DNA from: Salmonella enterica subsp. enterica serovar Typhimurium str. LT2
Lineage (GTDB): Bacteria; Pseudomonadota; Gammaproteobacteria; Enterobacterales; Enterobacteriaceae
Assembly: GCF_000006945.2 (NCBI RefSeq)
Contig: NC_003197.2
Span: 2,542,001-2,606,000 of the forward strand
Length of the DNA stretch: 64,000 nt
Direction of reading: 5' to 3'
Shown here: piece after piece, positions 36,850 to 45,866 of the stretch
Layout: every line of letters starts with the position of its first letter
How positions within the stretch are numbered: the first letter of the stretch is position 1
Notes under the pieces: model-generated
Told to the model about the DNA's origin: nothing
Databases searched by the model: none
Seen by the model: the letters and a program-made list of their open reading frames with translations, nothing else
Translations under genes and position numbers: made by a program

Positions 36850-37225
36850 TGCTCACCGTCTCCACTGAAACTGCCGTCATCGTGGCAATTTTTTGTCGGA
36901 GTAAATAACAAAATTCGGCAAGGTGATGTAAAAGGTGAGGTAGATCACTAAGAGAAAGAAAATAAAAGTGACTTCTGTCGAAGGTGTTAACGATAAATAT
37001 CGTGGTGCATCACATTTTCAGGCGTCATTCTGAATTTAAGCCTGTTCCGCAATAAATACTCACCGACTATTCTTTGTATTACTACCATTGATAAAAATAA
37101 TGCGTATCACTCGATTTGTGCATAGTACAGATTCAGTGAAATAAGTAGGGGTAAGCGCAACAGGTTCCAGAATATCCCCACCCGAGCCTTTCATGCCATG
37201 GCGAAGCCCAGCGGCGCATAAATAA
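36850..37225 (-). promoter_or_regulatory. eutS upstream region with candidate CRP site
   Basis: A 376-base gap before IS200 with no gene. GGTGA-N6-TCACT at 36934-36949, in the context AAGGTGAGGTAGATCACTAA, is a good CRP-like dyad 85 to 100 bases upstream of eutS. The region is AT-rich around it. CRP and EutR control of eut is established; I cannot identify the EutR site. From about 37000 to 37225 I see no further clear signal. Confidence 0.5.
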
Positions 37226-37329
37226 ATATCCTCCGGCATAGCCGGAGGTTTTTCAGATGCGCCTATAAGGCTCTCTTACCAGCCGCGCCCTAACAGGCGC
37301 ATACGATCTGACATTTGCATCAAACTTCG

Positions 37330-37788
37330 TTACTTACGGCCCGTAAACGGGCTGCCCGGATACGGGATCGATAATTGCTCACCCATTTTATCCTCTTCAA
37401 GCTGGTGCTTTATGTAGTCCTGTATCTTCGCCGTGTTCTTACCCACCGTATCGACATAGTACCCTCTGCACCAGAACTCCCTGTTCCTGTATTTGAATTT
37501 TAGATCCCCAAACTGCTCGTAAAGCATCAGACTACTTTTACCCTTCAGATATCCCATGAAACTCGACACACTCATCTTCGGCGGGATCTCCAGAAGCATG
37601 TGAATATGATCTGCACAACATTCTGCTTCCAGAATTCGTACGTTTTTCCATTCACACAATTTTCTTAATATGCTGCCTACTGCCCTACGCTTCTCTCCAT
37701 AGAACGCTTGTCTTCGGTATTTGGGCGCGAAAACTATGTGATATTTACAGTTCCATCGGGTGTGCGCTAAGCTCTTTTCGTCCCCCAT
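37330..37788 (-). CDS. tnpA: IS200 transposase TnpA (HUH/Y1 type)
   Basis: 152 residues, the full IS200 length, with no frameshift. The HUH motif is His61-Ile-His63 in CADHIHMLLEI, and the catalytic tyrosine is Tyr125 in KIQDYIKHQ. It cuts and joins single-stranded DNA at the element ends. The start ATG at 37788 has the AAGGGGG ribosome site buried in an RNA hairpin, so expression should be very low. Confidence 0.95.
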   Translation of the reverse strand: MGDEKSLAHTRWNCKYHIVFAPKYRRQAFYGEKRRAVGSILRKLCEWKNVRILEAECCADHIHMLLEIPPKMSVSSFMGYLKGKSSLMLYEQFGDLKFKYRNREFWCRGYYVDTVGKNTAKIQDYIKHQLEEDKMGEQLSIPYPGSPFTGRK

Positions 37789-37865
37789 TGGGACCCCCTT
37801 TTGATTTCTTGTTGAACTTTTGCAGTTGCCAGACCGCAAGATGTTTTAACAAATCAAAAGGGGTT
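37775..37865 (+). ncRNA. Probable art200 antisense RNA region
   Basis: IS200 is known to encode a cis-antisense RNA, about 90 nucleotides long, opposite the tnpA leader and first codons. The same segment is intact here. The ends given are approximate and taken from that knowledge; I did not find a clear promoter or terminator by eye. Confidence 0.4.
37795..37863 (-). promoter_or_regulatory. tnpA leader hairpin that hides the ribosome site
   Basis: CCCCTTTTGATTT (37795-37807) and GTT pair with AAATCAAAAGGGG (37851-37863) and AAC, enclosing about 34 bases. On the mRNA the 3' arm contains the tnpA Shine-Dalgarno, six bases before the ATG. Together with the terminator hairpin at 37899-37921 this insulates tnpA from outside transcription, as described for IS200. 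Confidence 0.85.
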
Positions 37866-37931
37866 TTAATAACTGGCTTAAAGCTGAAAGCTTTCCGGAA
37901 CCCCCAGCCTAGCTGGGGGTTTTCCATAGAC

Positions 37932-37955
37932 AAAAAAGCGCAGGAGAACCTGCGC
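37932..37955 (-). terminator. maeB terminator
   Basis: On the minus strand GCGCAGG pairs with CCTGCGC (37949-37955 and 37938-37944) around a four-base loop, followed by TTTTTT to 37932. It lies 22 bases after the maeB stop. IS200 begins at the end of the T-run, so termination should be retained. Confidence 0.9.
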
Positions 37956-37977
37956 CAGAAGAGAGAGTAATGCGTTA

Positions 37978-40257
37978 TTAAAGCGGCGTGGTTTGCGCTT
38001 CAACTACCGCTAACGCCACCATATTCACGATACGGCGTACAGAGGCGATCGGCGTTAATACATGTACCGGTTTAGACACGCCCATCAGGACCGGGCCGAC
38101 CGTGACGCCTTCGGAACTGGAGACGCGGAGTAAGTTGTAACTAATGCGAGCGGCTTCCATATTCGGCATCACCAGAATATTGGCGGCTCCCTTCAGCGGG
38201 CTATCCGGCATCCGGTCATTACGAATACTTTCCACCAACGCCGCATCACCGTGCATCTCACCGTCAATCATCAGATCGGGCGCTCGTTCGCGTACCCGCT
38301 CAAGGGTTTCGCGCATTTTGCTGGCGGACAGCGAATTTGAGGAACCAAAGTTAGAGTGCGACAACAGCGCGACTTTCGGCTCAATACCAAAGCGGCGAAC
38401 GGTTTCCGCCGCCATTACGGCGATCTCCGCCAACTGTTCCGGCGTGGGATCTTCGTTAACATAAGTATCGGCGATAAAAGTGTTGCCGCTTGGCAGCAGT
38501 AAGGCGTTCATCGCCCCTGCCGTATGCACGCCGTCACGGTAGCCAAAGACGGCTTTCACGACGCTGAAATGCTCATGGTAGTCGCCGATGGTGCCGCAGA
38601 TCATCGCATCCGCTTCCCCACGCTGCACCATGATCGCGCCAATGGCCGTATGGTTGCCGATCATCGCACGCTGCGCCTGTTCCTGAGTTATCCCGCGACG
38701 CTTCATGATCTGGTAATACTCGCTCCAGTACTCTTTGAAGCGCGGATCGGATTCATTATTCACGATCTCGAAATCAACGCCCGCTTTGATCTGTAGCCCC
38801 AGTTTCTGGATACGCATTTCGATCACGCTCGGACGTCCGATCAGGATGGGCTTCGCCAGTCCCAGGGTTATCAACTCCTGGGTTGCGTGCAGCACGCGCG
38901 CCTCTTCCCCTTCCGGCAGCACTACGCGCTTCGGATCTTTGCGTGCCTGCGAGAAGATCGGCTTCATGAACAGGTTGGTTTTGTAGACAAACTCGGTCAG
39001 TTTATCGATATAGGCATCAAAGTCAGCAATCGGGCGCGTCGCCACGCCGGAATCCATTGCCGCTTTCGCGACCGCCGGAGCGATTTTGACAATTAGACGC
39101 GGGTCAAACGGTTTCGGAATAATGTATTCCGGCCCAAAGCTCAGGTCCTGATCGCCATAGGCCGAGGCCACCACTTCGCTCTGTTCGGCGTGCGCCAGCT
39201 CGGCAATCGCACGGACCGCCGCCAGTTTCATCTCTTCGTTGATCGCCGTCGCGCCGACGTCCAGTGCGCCGCGGAAGATAAACGGGAAGCACAATACGTT
39301 GTTCACCTGGTTCGGATAGTCGGAACGACCGGTACAGATGATGGCGTCCGGACGCACTTCTTTCGCCAGCGGCGGCAGAATTTCCGGTTCCGGGTTGGCC
39401 AGCGCCAGAATCATTGGCGCGCGGGCCATTTTCTTCACCATCTCCTGAGTCAGCACTTTCGGGCCTGAACAGCCGAGGAAAATATCCGCGCCGTCAATGA
39501 CCTCATCCAGCGTGCGCTTGCCGCTGTCGTCTACCGCATAGGCCGCTTTGGTCTCCGCCATATTCGGCTCACGGCCTTTGTAAATAACGCCCTTAGAGTC
39601 GCACACCACGATGTTGTGCTTTTGCATCCCCAACGCGACCAGCAGGTTCATACAAGCGATTGCCGCCGCCCCTGCGCCGGAGACGACCATCCGTACGTCG
39701 GAAATATTTTTCTCTACGACTCGCAGACCATTAAGAATGGCGGCCGTACTGATGATCGCCGTTCCGTGCTGATCGTCATGGAAAACCGGGATGTTCATGC
39801 GCTCGCGCAGTTTCTGTTCAATATAGAAACATTCCGGCGCTTTAATGTCTTCGAGGTTAATGCCGCCAAAGGTCGGCTCCAGCGCTGCGACCACATTGAT
39901 AAATTTGTCCGGATCAAGCTCATCGACTTCAATGTCAAACACATCGATGCCGGCGAATTTTTTAAACAGAACGCCTTTGCCTTCCATGACCGGCTTGCCG
40001 GCCAGCGCGCCAATGTTGCCTAACCCCAGTACCGCTGTACCGTTGGAAATGACCGCGACAAGGTTGCCGCGCGCGGTGTATTTGTAGGCTGCCAGCGGAT
40101 CTTTTTCGATTTCCAGGCAGGGCGCCGCCACGCCTGGCGAGTAAGCCAACGCCAGATCGCGTTGGGTGGCAAGGGGCTTAGTCGGAGAAACCTGAATTTT
40201 ACCGGGTACCGGAAATTCGTGGAAATCAAGGGCGCTTTGTTTTAACTGCTCATCCAT
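37978..40257 (-). CDS. maeB: MaeB, NADP-dependent malic enzyme
   Basis: 759 residues. The N-terminal part (about 1-430) is the malic enzyme with the GSRG-like region and NAD(P)-binding VVSGAGAAAIACMNLLVALG. The C-terminal 330 residues are phosphotransacetylase-like and serve regulation by acetyl-CoA rather than catalysis. It turns malate to pyruvate and CO2 with NADPH. It is divergent from talA across 271 bases. Confidence 0.97.
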   Translation of the reverse strand: MDEQLKQSALDFHEFPVPGKIQVSPTKPLATQRDLALAYSPGVAAPCLEIEKDPLAAYKYTARGNLVAVISNGTAVLGLGNIGALAGKPVMEGKGVLFKKFAGIDVFDIEVDELDPDKFINVVAALEPTFGGINLEDIKAPECFYIEQKLRERMNIPVFHDDQHGTAIISTAAILNGLRVVEKNISDVRMVVSGAGAAAIACMNLLVALGMQKHNIVVCDSKGVIYKGREPNMAETKAAYAVDDSGKRTLDEVIDGADIFLGCSGPKVLTQEMVKKMARAPMILALANPEPEILPPLAKEVRPDAIICTGRSDYPNQVNNVLCFPFIFRGALDVGATAINEEMKLAAVRAIAELAHAEQSEVVASAYGDQDLSFGPEYIIPKPFDPRLIVKIAPAVAKAAMDSGVATRPIADFDAYIDKLTEFVYKTNLFMKPIFSQARKDPKRVVLPEGEEARVLHATQELITLGLAKPILIGRPSVIEMRIQKLGLQIKAGVDFEIVNNESDPRFKEYWSEYYQIMKRRGITQEQAQRAMIGNHTAIGAIMVQRGEADAMICGTIGDYHEHFSVVKAVFGYRDGVHTAGAMNALLLPSGNTFIADTYVNEDPTPEQLAEIAVMAAETVRRFGIEPKVALLSHSNFGSSNSLSASKMRETLERVRERAPDLMIDGEMHGDAALVESIRNDRMPDSPLKGAANILVMPNMEAARISYNLLRVSSSEGVTVGPVLMGVSKPVHVLTPIASVRRIVNMVALAVVEAQTTPL

Positions 40258-40476
40258 CTTGTTGTTCCTTTCACGTATCGTTCAAAAAGTGACGCGGCCT
40301 GGTGCGCCGCACATTATCACCGTACTGCGCAACACAAACTTTGAAGGTCTGCAAACTATCACGACGCAGCGCAAGAGTTTGTTATCAACTTATAACGGTC
40401 ATGTTACCTGCTTATACCAGCAATACCATGCCTGTCTGCTATGCTTTTTGGTTATGTAGTGTATCAATCTTTCAGA

Positions 40477-40494
40477 AGTGTGAATCAACACACT
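40477..40494. promoter_or_regulatory. Operator-like palindrome upstream of talA
   Basis: AGTGTG-AATCAA-CACACT is a perfect dyad with six-base arms and spacer, 35 bases before the talA start. AGTGTATCAATC at 40458-40469 is a related partial copy. The bound protein is not known to me. Confidence 0.45.
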
Positions 40495-40528
40495 CATCTA
40501 ACACTTTACTTTTCAAGGAGTATTTCCT

Positions 40529-41479
40529 ATGAACCAGCTAGACGGCATCAAACAATTCACTACCGTCGTCGCCGATAGCGGCGACATCGAGTCCATCCGC
40601 CACTACCAGCCGCAGGATGCCACGACAAATCCCTCTTTACTGTTAAAAGCCGCCGGGCTTGAGCAGTATGGTCATTTGATTGAGGATGCGATTGCCTGGG
40701 GGAAAAAACACGGCGGTACGCAGGAACAGCAGGTTGCGGCAGCCAGCGATAAACTGGCGGTTAATTTTGGCGCGGAAATACTGAAAAGTATTCCCGGTCG
40801 CGTCTCCACTGAAGTCGACGCGCGGTTATCGTTCGATAAAGAAAAAAGTATCGAGAAAGCGCGCCATCTGGTGGATCTCTACCAGCAGCAGGGTGTTGAT
40901 AAATCACGCATTCTGATCAAGCTCGCCGCGACCTGGGAAGGTATCCGCGCCGCCGGGCAGCTCGAAAAAGAGGGTATTAATTGCAACCTGACGTTGTTGT
41001 TCTCTTTTGCCCAGGCGCGCGCCTGCGCCGAAGCGGGCGTCTATTTGATCTCTCCGTTCGTGGGCCGAATTTACGACTGGTATCAGGCGCGTAGTCCGCT
41101 GGAGCCGTATGTCGTGGAGGAAGATCCCGGCGTGAAATCGGTACGCAATATCTACGATTACTTTAAACAGCATCGCTATGAAACCATCGTGATGGGGGCA
41201 AGTTTCCGCCGTACTGAGCAAATCCTCGCGCTAACCGGCTGCGATCGACTGACTATCTCCCCTAACCTGCTTAAAGAGCTGAAAGAAAAAGAAGAACCGG
41301 TGATCCGTAAACTGGTGCCTTCCTCGCAGATGTTCCACCGTCCTACGCCAATGACGGAAGCGGAGTTCCGCTGGGAACATAATCAGGACGCGATGGCCGT
41401 AGAGAAGCTGTCGGAAGGTATCCGTCTTTTTGCCGTTGACCAGCGCAAACTGGAAGACCTGCTTGCCGCCAAACTATAA
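40529..41479 (+). CDS. talA: TalA, transaldolase A
   Basis: 316 residues. It moves dihydroxyacetone units between sugar phosphates in the non-oxidative pentose phosphate pathway. Lys131 in RILIKLAATWEG forms the Schiff base, and DATTNPSLLLKA is the family signature. AAGGAG precedes the ATG. tktB follows after 19 bases, so the two form an operon, known in enterics as the stationary-phase pair. Confidence 0.97.
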   Translation: MNQLDGIKQFTTVVADSGDIESIRHYQPQDATTNPSLLLKAAGLEQYGHLIEDAIAWGKKHGGTQEQQVAAASDKLAVNFGAEILKSIPGRVSTEVDARLSFDKEKSIEKARHLVDLYQQQGVDKSRILIKLAATWEGIRAAGQLEKEGINCNLTLLFSFAQARACAEAGVYLISPFVGRIYDWYQARSPLEPYVVEEDPGVKSVRNIYDYFKQHRYETIVMGASFRRTEQILALTGCDRLTISPNLLKELKEKEEPVIRKLVPSSQMFHRPTPMTEAEFRWEHNQDAMAVEKLSEGIRLFAVDQRKLEDLLAAKL

Positions 41480-41498
41480 ACCTTGCATGGAGTGATTT

Positions 41499-43499
41499 AT
41501 GTCCCGTAAAGACCTTGCCAATGCGATTCGTGCGCTGAGCATGGATGCCGTTCAAAAAGCCAATTCCGGGCACCCCGGCGCGCCGATGGGGATGGCGGAT
41601 ATCGCTGAAGTGCTATGGAACGATTTTCTTAAACATAACCCCACCGATCCGACCTGGTATGACCGTGATCGTTTTATCCTTTCCAACGGTCACGCCTCCA
41701 TGCTGCTCTATAGTCTGCTGCATTTAACCGGGTATGACCTGCCGCTGGAGGAGTTAAAAAACTTCCGTCAACTGCACTCTAAAACGCCAGGTCACCCGGA
41801 GATTGGCTATACGCCCGGCGTTGAAACCACCACCGGACCGCTGGGCCAGGGGCTGGCGAATGCCGTCGGGCTGGCGATTGCCGAGCGTACGTTAGGCGCA
41901 CAGTTCAACCGGCCGGACCATGAGATTGTCGACCACTACACCTATGTCTTTATGGGCGACGGCTGTCTGATGGAGGGGATCTCGCATGAGGTGTGTTCGC
42001 TGGCTGGTACGCTGGGACTGGGCAAACTGATCGGCTTTTACGATCACAACGGCATCTCCATTGATGGCGAAACCGAAGGCTGGTTTACCGACGATACCGC
42101 CAAACGTTTTGAAGCCTACCACTGGCATGTCGTACATGACATTGACGGGCACGATCCGGAGGCGGTGAAAAAAGCCATTCTCGAAGCCCAGAGCGTAAAA
42201 GATAAACCTTCGCTAATTATCTGTCGGACGGTGATAGGTTTTGGCTCGCCGAATAAAGCCGGGAAGGAGGAGTCGCACGGCGCGGCGCTGGGCGAAGAAG
42301 AGGTGGCGCTGACCCGCCAGAAGCTGGGATGGCATCATCCGGCGTTTGAGATCCCAAAAGAAATTTACCGCGCGTGGGATGGCCGTGAAAAAGGCGAGAA
42401 AGCGCAGCAGCAGTGGCAGGAAAAGTTTGCTGCTTATGAGAAGGCTTATCCTGAGCTGGCCGCGGAGTTTACCCGCCGGATGAGCGGCGGACTGCCGGAG
42501 GCATGGGAATCCGCCACGCAAAAATTTATTAACGACTTGCAGGCTAATCCGGCCAAAATCGCCACCCGTAAAGCATCGCAAAATACGCTCAATGCCTACG
42601 GTCCCCTGTTGCCGGAACTGTTGGGCGGATCGGCAGATCTGGCGCCGAGCAACCTGACTATCTGGAAAGGTTCGACCTCGTTGAAAGAGGATCCGGCAGG
42701 TAATTATATCCACTATGGCGTGCGCGAATTCGGCATGACCGCCATTGCTAACGGCATCGCCCACCACGGCGGCTTTGTACCGTATACCGCCACGTTTCTG
42801 ATGTTTGTCGAATATGCGCGTAACGCGGCGCGTATGGCGGCCTTAATGAAAGCCCGGCAGATTATGGTCTATACCCACGACTCCATCGGTTTGGGCGAAG
42901 ATGGCCCGACGCACCAGGCCGTGGAACAACTGGCGAGCCTGCGCTTAACGCCTAACTTCAGCACCTGGCGTCCCTGCGATCAGGTTGAGGCGGCAGTCGG
43001 CTGGAAGCTGGCCATTGAACGTCAGCACGGGCCGACGGCGCTGATTCTCTCGCGGCAGAATCTGGCGCAGGTGGAACGCACGCCGGAACAGGTGAAAGCG
43101 ATTGCCCGCGGCGGTTATATTCTGAAAGATAGCGGCGGCAAGCCGGATATCATTCTGATCGCTACCGGATCGGAAATGGAAATTACCCTACAGGCGGCGG
43201 AAAAATTGACTGGCGAGGGGCATAACGTTCGCGTGGTGTCGTTGCCTTCAACGGATATTTTCGATGCGCAGGACGAGGCATATCGCGAATCAGTGCTACC
43301 GGCACACGTAACCGCCCGCGTCGCGGTGGAGGCCGGTATAGCCGACTACTGGTATAAATATGTTGGCCTAAAAGGCGCAATTATCGGCATGACGGGATAC
43401 GGTGAATCCGCTCCGGCTGACAAACTGTTCCCGTATTTTGGCTTTACCGTGGAAAATATTGTAGAAAAAGCCCGCCGGGTGCTAAACATCAAAGGCTAA
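41499..43499 (+). CDS. tktB: TktB, transketolase 2
   Basis: 666 residues. Thiamine-diphosphate enzyme that transfers two-carbon units between sugar phosphates. The N-terminal HPGAPMGMA, the TPP-binding GDGCLMEGISHE and the transketolase motif GEDGPTHQ are all present. It is partner to TalA in the same operon. Confidence 0.97.
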   Translation: MSRKDLANAIRALSMDAVQKANSGHPGAPMGMADIAEVLWNDFLKHNPTDPTWYDRDRFILSNGHASMLLYSLLHLTGYDLPLEELKNFRQLHSKTPGHPEIGYTPGVETTTGPLGQGLANAVGLAIAERTLGAQFNRPDHEIVDHYTYVFMGDGCLMEGISHEVCSLAGTLGLGKLIGFYDHNGISIDGETEGWFTDDTAKRFEAYHWHVVHDIDGHDPEAVKKAILEAQSVKDKPSLIICRTVIGFGSPNKAGKEESHGAALGEEEVALTRQKLGWHHPAFEIPKEIYRAWDGREKGEKAQQQWQEKFAAYEKAYPELAAEFTRRMSGGLPEAWESATQKFINDLQANPAKIATRKASQNTLNAYGPLLPELLGGSADLAPSNLTIWKGSTSLKEDPAGNYIHYGVREFGMTAIANGIAHHGGFVPYTATFLMFVEYARNAARMAALMKARQIMVYTHDSIGLGEDGPTHQAVEQLASLRLTPNFSTWRPCDQVEAAVGWKLAIERQHGPTALILSRQNLAQVERTPEQVKAIARGGYILKDSGGKPDIILIATGSEMEITLQAAEKLTGEGHNVRVVSLPSTDIFDAQDEAYRESVLPAHVTARVAVEAGIADYWYKYVGLKGAIIGMTGYGESAPADKLFPYFGFTVENIVEKARRVLNIKG

Positions 43500-43521
43500 G
43501 GCGAGCGTTAGCAACACAGAC

Positions 43522-43560
43522 TTTGCACAGTCTGCAGACCTGTTCTGTAGGCTGTGCAAA
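43522..43560. repeat. Long hairpin after tktB
   Basis: TTTGCACAG (43522-43530) pairs with CTGTGCAAA (43552-43560), and inside it CTGCAGA pairs with TCTGTAG. It lies 22 bases after tktB. There is no T-run on either strand, so it may stabilise or process the mRNA 3' end rather than terminate directly. The converging zinc-ribbon gene ends one base beyond. Confidence 0.75.
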
Positions 43561-43561
43561 A

Positions 43562-43792
43562 TTACTTCGTAGACTCAGGCGCATCTGACTGCCCGATGAC
43601 GACCTCATCAATGGATTTATGGCACATCAGGCAAAAGGCCTTTTTTTTATGCGCCTGCAATGTTGAATCCCACGCCGCTGATCCGCCTTCTTTATTCACT
43701 TTTTCTCTTATCGCCGCCAGCCGATCTATTTCATAATAAGCGCTCAGGCAGCCACAATGGGGGCATAATACGGGGCCATTATTTATTTTCAT
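43562..43792 (-). CDS. Small zinc-ribbon protein
   Basis: 76 residues from the ATG at 43792 (MKINNGPVLCPHCGC), with AGGAAAT just before it. Two pairs of cysteines, CPHC and CLMC, can form one zinc ribbon. The part between is helical and charged, and the tail is acidic. Not recognised as a named protein. It lies between tktB (convergent) and ypfG (same strand, upstream), 127 bases from the ypfG stop. Confidence 0.7.
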   Translation of the reverse strand: MKINNGPVLCPHCGCLSAYYEIDRLAAIREKVNKEGGSAAWDSTLQAHKKKAFCLMCHKSIDEVVIGQSDAPESTK

Positions 43793-43919
43793 ACTATTTC
43801 CTGCTGTGGTGAGGCTATCGGGTAAAGTAACAATCCTACCGTAACGTAGCAATCTCTATACCATAAATGAAACCTCAATAGGTGTATCCCTATTCTGAAA
43901 AGGGGATAACAACCAGGAT

Positions 43920-44963
43920 TCAACGCGTGATCCACAGCGTAGGCCAGGCATCCGGCCCGTGCCAGCTATCGCAGCTCGGTTCTTCGGCATAACGCACCAG
44001 ACGAAAACGATCGCCATCATAACGCCAGCGCGTCTGGATACCGCAGTCGGTTAACCCCCGCCCTTTCGCCAACGTCACCAGCTCGCGCGTTTTCTCGTCA
44101 AAGAAGACGTTCATCAACTCCATGTCATTACTTTCGACGCCGCGATTAAACGGCAGCCGCAAACGTACGGCGCGCGAGACGAGCGTTTTTTTGCGTGAAA
44201 CTACCCAGGCGAGATCAATAGTGTTATAGGCGCCGGCTTCGCAGTTAACAATCAATAACGCTTTATCATCCGTCAACGCGCTGACCTGCGTCTCGCGACG
44301 CAGCGGGTCAAGCGAACAACGAATGCCGTTTACCCGCCATGCTGCGTAGTCCAGCAGATCGTCGCGTTCTTCCTCACTCAGCGGTACGGGCGTTGGATTA
44401 ATCACGGCGATCCCCTTTAATGCCGGTGCCGGGGGCACGCTGAGCGGCGGTTCGTTTCCTTTTTCAATCCAGGCGGTTTCGCTGCCCACACGTTTTTGTT
44501 GCGCGTCGATAAACAGTAATGCCGCTTTTAATCCCGCCAGCGAAAGCGTCTGAACGCCGTTTTTTAAGGTGATGGCCTGCGCATCCTGAATCGTCTGTAA
44601 AAATGCGGTGATGGTGGCAGGATCGCCGGTCATGAGATGCCAGGGCGACACGCGCCAGTGTGGACTGTTGAACGAAAGCGGTTTGCCATCCAGCAATAAG
44701 CGAGGCGCAATTGCGGCTTCTTTAGCGTCGGGCGGCGCCAAACCGCCGCGGTCGATACGCAGTACCGCATCGGTACGCGCCCCGGCGCTGCGGCTTAATG
44801 TCATCACCAGCCCATGATGTTCGCCAGTATTGCGCGCTACGCAAAAATTTTGGTTATTGCAGGTGACCTGCCAGTCGGAAAAAGTCCGTTGCGCTGGCGC
44901 AGCCCACAGTAGCTGGACCGGCAACAGGCCAAACAGACAAAAAAGAATAACGCGGTAGCGCAT
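43920..44963 (-). CDS. ypfG: YpfG, exported protein of unknown function
   Basis: 347 residues. The signal peptide MRYRVILFCLFGLLPVQLLW with an AAPA cleavage site near residue 24 predicts a periplasmic location. The mature protein (FSDWQVTCNNQNFCVARN) belongs to DUF1176. Several cysteines (CNNQNFC; CSLD; CGIQ; CDSW) suggest disulfides. Function unknown. Confidence 0.92.
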   Translation of the reverse strand: MRYRVILFCLFGLLPVQLLWAAPAQRTFSDWQVTCNNQNFCVARNTGEHHGLVMTLSRSAGARTDAVLRIDRGGLAPPDAKEAAIAPRLLLDGKPLSFNSPHWRVSPWHLMTGDPATITAFLQTIQDAQAITLKNGVQTLSLAGLKAALLFIDAQQKRVGSETAWIEKGNEPPLSVPPAPALKGIAVINPTPVPLSEEERDDLLDYAAWRVNGIRCSLDPLRRETQVSALTDDKALLIVNCEAGAYNTIDLAWVVSRKKTLVSRAVRLRLPFNRGVESNDMELMNVFFDEKTRELVTLAKGRGLTDCGIQTRWRYDGDRFRLVRYAEEPSCDSWHGPDAWPTLWITR

Positions 44964-45065
44964 GAACGGAACAACCCCAGATTCAGAACAACACAGCTAA
45001 GGCGGTATCTTCCTTGCGCGCCTCAGGGTTCTCAATCAGATTTATCGGATTGGTCTTTTTTGTGT

Positions 45066-45083
45066 AAAGAAATATATTTCTTT
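45066..45083. repeat. AT-only palindrome near the nudK 3' end
   Basis: AAAGAAATATATTTCTTT is a perfect 18-base palindrome followed by further T on the plus strand, four bases beyond the nudK stop. It is too weak for a normal terminator, though a bidirectional role is possible. Confidence 0.5.
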
Positions 45084-45087
45084 TTTT

Positions 45088-45663
45088 TCAGTCCATTAGA
45101 TGAGACGTCTGTAAATAGTTAAGCAATAACACGGTCTTACCGTCCCGAATCTCGCCTGAGCGCACCATTTCCAGCGCCCGGGAAAACGGTAGTTCAAGCA
45201 CCTCAATCTCTTCGTCCTCCACGCCGCCGCCGATGCTGGCACGCTCGCTATCATGATATTCGGCAATGAAGAAATGAATCAGCTCCGTGACGCCGCCTGG
45301 CGACATATAAAGCTCAAATATCTTGCGTACCTCACCAACGTCATACCCTGTCTCTTCAATGGCCTCTTTACGGATACAGACCTCCGGCTCGTCGTTATCA
45401 AGCAGGCCAGCGCAGGTTTCAATTAACATACCGTCTTGATTACCGTTGACCCATGTCGCCACGCGAAACTGGCGAACCAGAACCACGGTTTTTTTAGTTG
45501 AGTTGTAAAGCAGAATGGTTGCGCCATTCCCGCGATCGTAAACCTCACGCTTGTGACGGATAACCTCGCCATTACGACGGGTCAGGTCATAGGTAATGTT
45601 GCGCAGAGTAAAATAATTATCAGAAAGAATTTTATCCTTAATAAGCGTAATGGTTTGCGACAT
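45088..45663 (-). CDS. nudK: NudK, GDP-mannose hydrolase (Nudix)
   Basis: 191 residues from the ATG at 45663 (MSQTITLIKDKIL). The Nudix box is GLLDNDEPEVCIRKEAIEET, with the REAIEETGY core slightly altered to KEAIEETGY. It hydrolyses GDP-mannose and related nucleotide sugars to GMP and mannose-1-phosphate. It is divergent from yfeW. Confidence 0.93.
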   Translation of the reverse strand: MSQTITLIKDKILSDNYFTLRNITYDLTRRNGEVIRHKREVYDRGNGATILLYNSTKKTVVLVRQFRVATWVNGNQDGMLIETCAGLLDNDEPEVCIRKEAIEETGYDVGEVRKIFELYMSPGGVTELIHFFIAEYHDSERASIGGGVEDEEIEVLELPFSRALEMVRSGEIRDGKTVLLLNYLQTSHLMD

Positions 45664-45866
45664 GCTGGCTCCAGGGTGTAAAAAGAGCATTAATATTACG
45701 CCGTGAGGTCGGTTTTGTCTGCTGAAGGGTTAATCCTTAATGCCGACTGAACGGACGTACAGCCATATTTTTCTGTCACTGCCATGACCATATTCTGCTT
45801 CTCCGGGCCGCAGAGTCCATGCTCGCGATATGATTTGACGGCCGGAGTGAGACTGAGGGAATCATC

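Larger units (their letters stand above)
37226..37932 (-). mobile_element. IS200 insertion sequence (IS200/IS605 family)
   Basis: About 707 bases, intact. The left end is placed at 37932 because the hairpin at 37899-37921 and the dyad at 37795-37863 then fall at nucleotides 12-34 and about 70-138, as known for IS200. A second hairpin, CCTCCGGC and GCCGGAGG (37230-37248), lies by the right end. There are no long terminal inverted repeats or target duplication, as is normal for this family. The right boundary is uncertain by a few bases. The left end abuts the A-run of the maeB terminator. Confidence 0.9.

Noticed and set aside
36850..37225. Cobalamin or ethanolamine riboswitch upstream of eutS
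   Set aside because: I could not build a conserved riboswitch core; in Salmonella control is by EutR rather than the Enterococcus-type RNA mechanism.
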